A stretch of DNA of 6,919 bases from Bacteroidales bacterium UBA4866 (GTDB lineage: Bacteria; Bacteroidota; Bacteroidia; Bacteroidales; P3), in NCBI GenBank assembly GCA_002399565.1, contig DHDW01000053.1, forward strand, positions 8,918 to 15,836, given 5' to 3'. A program made the position numbers and the translations under genes. Within the stretch, counting starts at the first letter, position 1. Each line of letters starts with the position of its first letter. The notes beneath the pieces were generated by a model. It saw only the letters and a program-made list of their open reading frames with translations. It had not been told where the DNA came from and did not search any database. Positions 6,737 through 6,919 of the stretch are shown piece after piece.

Positions 6737-6745
6737 TACTTTTGC
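6737..6745 (+). promoter_or_regulatory. -7 element of promoter for the gene at 6765
   Basis: TACTTTTGC matches TAnnTTTG and ends 19 bp before the ATG at 6765. The spacing is nearly the same as at lpxD, which supports both the gene and its start. No clear TTG lies 17-23 bp upstream. The 178-bp divergent region between folE and this gene otherwise shows only AT-rich, T-run-rich sequence (for example around 6697-6706). Confidence 0.6.
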
Positions 6746-6764
6746 AGATTATTTTAAAATAGAA

Positions 6765-6919
6765 ATGGAAAACAGAAAACGTAATTATGGAGAAAACAAG
6801 CCTGAGAGAGGTCAGTCTCCATACAATAAAAAAGAAATCAGAAGATCATCCGAATCAAGCCCTAGAAGAGATAATTCCTCTTTCGGAGATGAAAATCCAA
6901 GAAGAAGCTTTAACAACAA
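6765..6919 (+). CDS. Start of a basic, low-complexity protein (partial, 3' end outside window)
   Basis: The frame is open from ATG at 6765 to the window end (51 codons). A Bacteroidota -7 element just upstream supports it as a real gene start. The visible part is hydrophilic and rich in Arg, Asn, Ser, Glu and Lys, beginning MENRKRNYGENKPERG, with repeated RR pairs (IRRSS, PRRDN, PRRSF). It has no membrane segment or signal peptide and is predicted to be disordered. Bacteroidota RluB-type pseudouridine synthases, and some RNA helicases, often carry such N-terminal extensions, so an RNA-modifying or RNA-binding enzyme is the leading guess. The catalytic domain is outside the window and the assignment is an inference. 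Confidence 0.7.
   Translation, partial: MENRKRNYGENKPERGQSPYNKKEIRRSSESSPRRDNSSFGDENPRRSFNN

Overview
The window looks like a chromosomal piece of an AT-rich member of the Bacteroidota, probably order Bacteroidales. Four things point there. Several genes are preceded by the characteristic -7 element TAnnTTTGC instead of a sigma70 -10 box. Genes lack obvious Shine-Dalgarno sites. LpxD and DNA polymerase I read like Bacteroidales versions. The genes encode an outer-membrane lipid A pathway. Base composition and codon use look uniform, and no transposase, integrase, phage or CRISPR gene is visible.

Layout. Positions 1-675 (+) hold the C-terminal third of DNA polymerase I (polA), cut by the window edge. 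It converges with, and overlaps by 4 bp, a minus-strand pair: a LpxL/HtrB-family acyltransferase (672-1589) and, upstream of it, a large membrane-bound histidine kinase with three PAS domains (1573-4101). The kinase and acyltransferase overlap by 17 bp and are almost certainly cotranscribed. Next comes a self-contained minus-strand tRNA-Cys unit with its own promoter (about 4353-4384), gene (4267-4337) and hairpin terminator (about 4222-4257). A noncoding region of about 580 bp (4338-4920) separates tRNA-Cys from lpxD. lpxD (4921-5955, +) converges on folE (5981-6586, -). A divergent intergenic region then leads to the start of a basic, low-complexity protein (6765 to the window end, +).

Gene logic. 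LpxD N-acylates UDP-3-O-acylglucosamine early in lipid A synthesis, and the LpxL-like enzyme acylates a late intermediate, so two envelope acyltransferases sit in the window but in separate transcripts. The kinase may sense envelope or metabolic state, but no response regulator is adjacent. folE (GTP cyclohydrolase I) and polA are unrelated housekeeping genes.

The most unusual part is the noncoding stretch between tRNA-Cys and lpxD. It holds six copies of a 14-bp palindromic core (consensus TWTAATGGCATTAT) spaced at exactly 22 bp (4649-4772). The last two copies are inverted relative to each other and form a perfect 16-bp inverted repeat. Closer to the tRNA lies a weaker set of about five degenerate repeats of about 31 bp (4396-4550). 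Their function is unknown; candidates are a protein-binding array, a nucleoid or segregation site, or an expanding noncoding repeat family.
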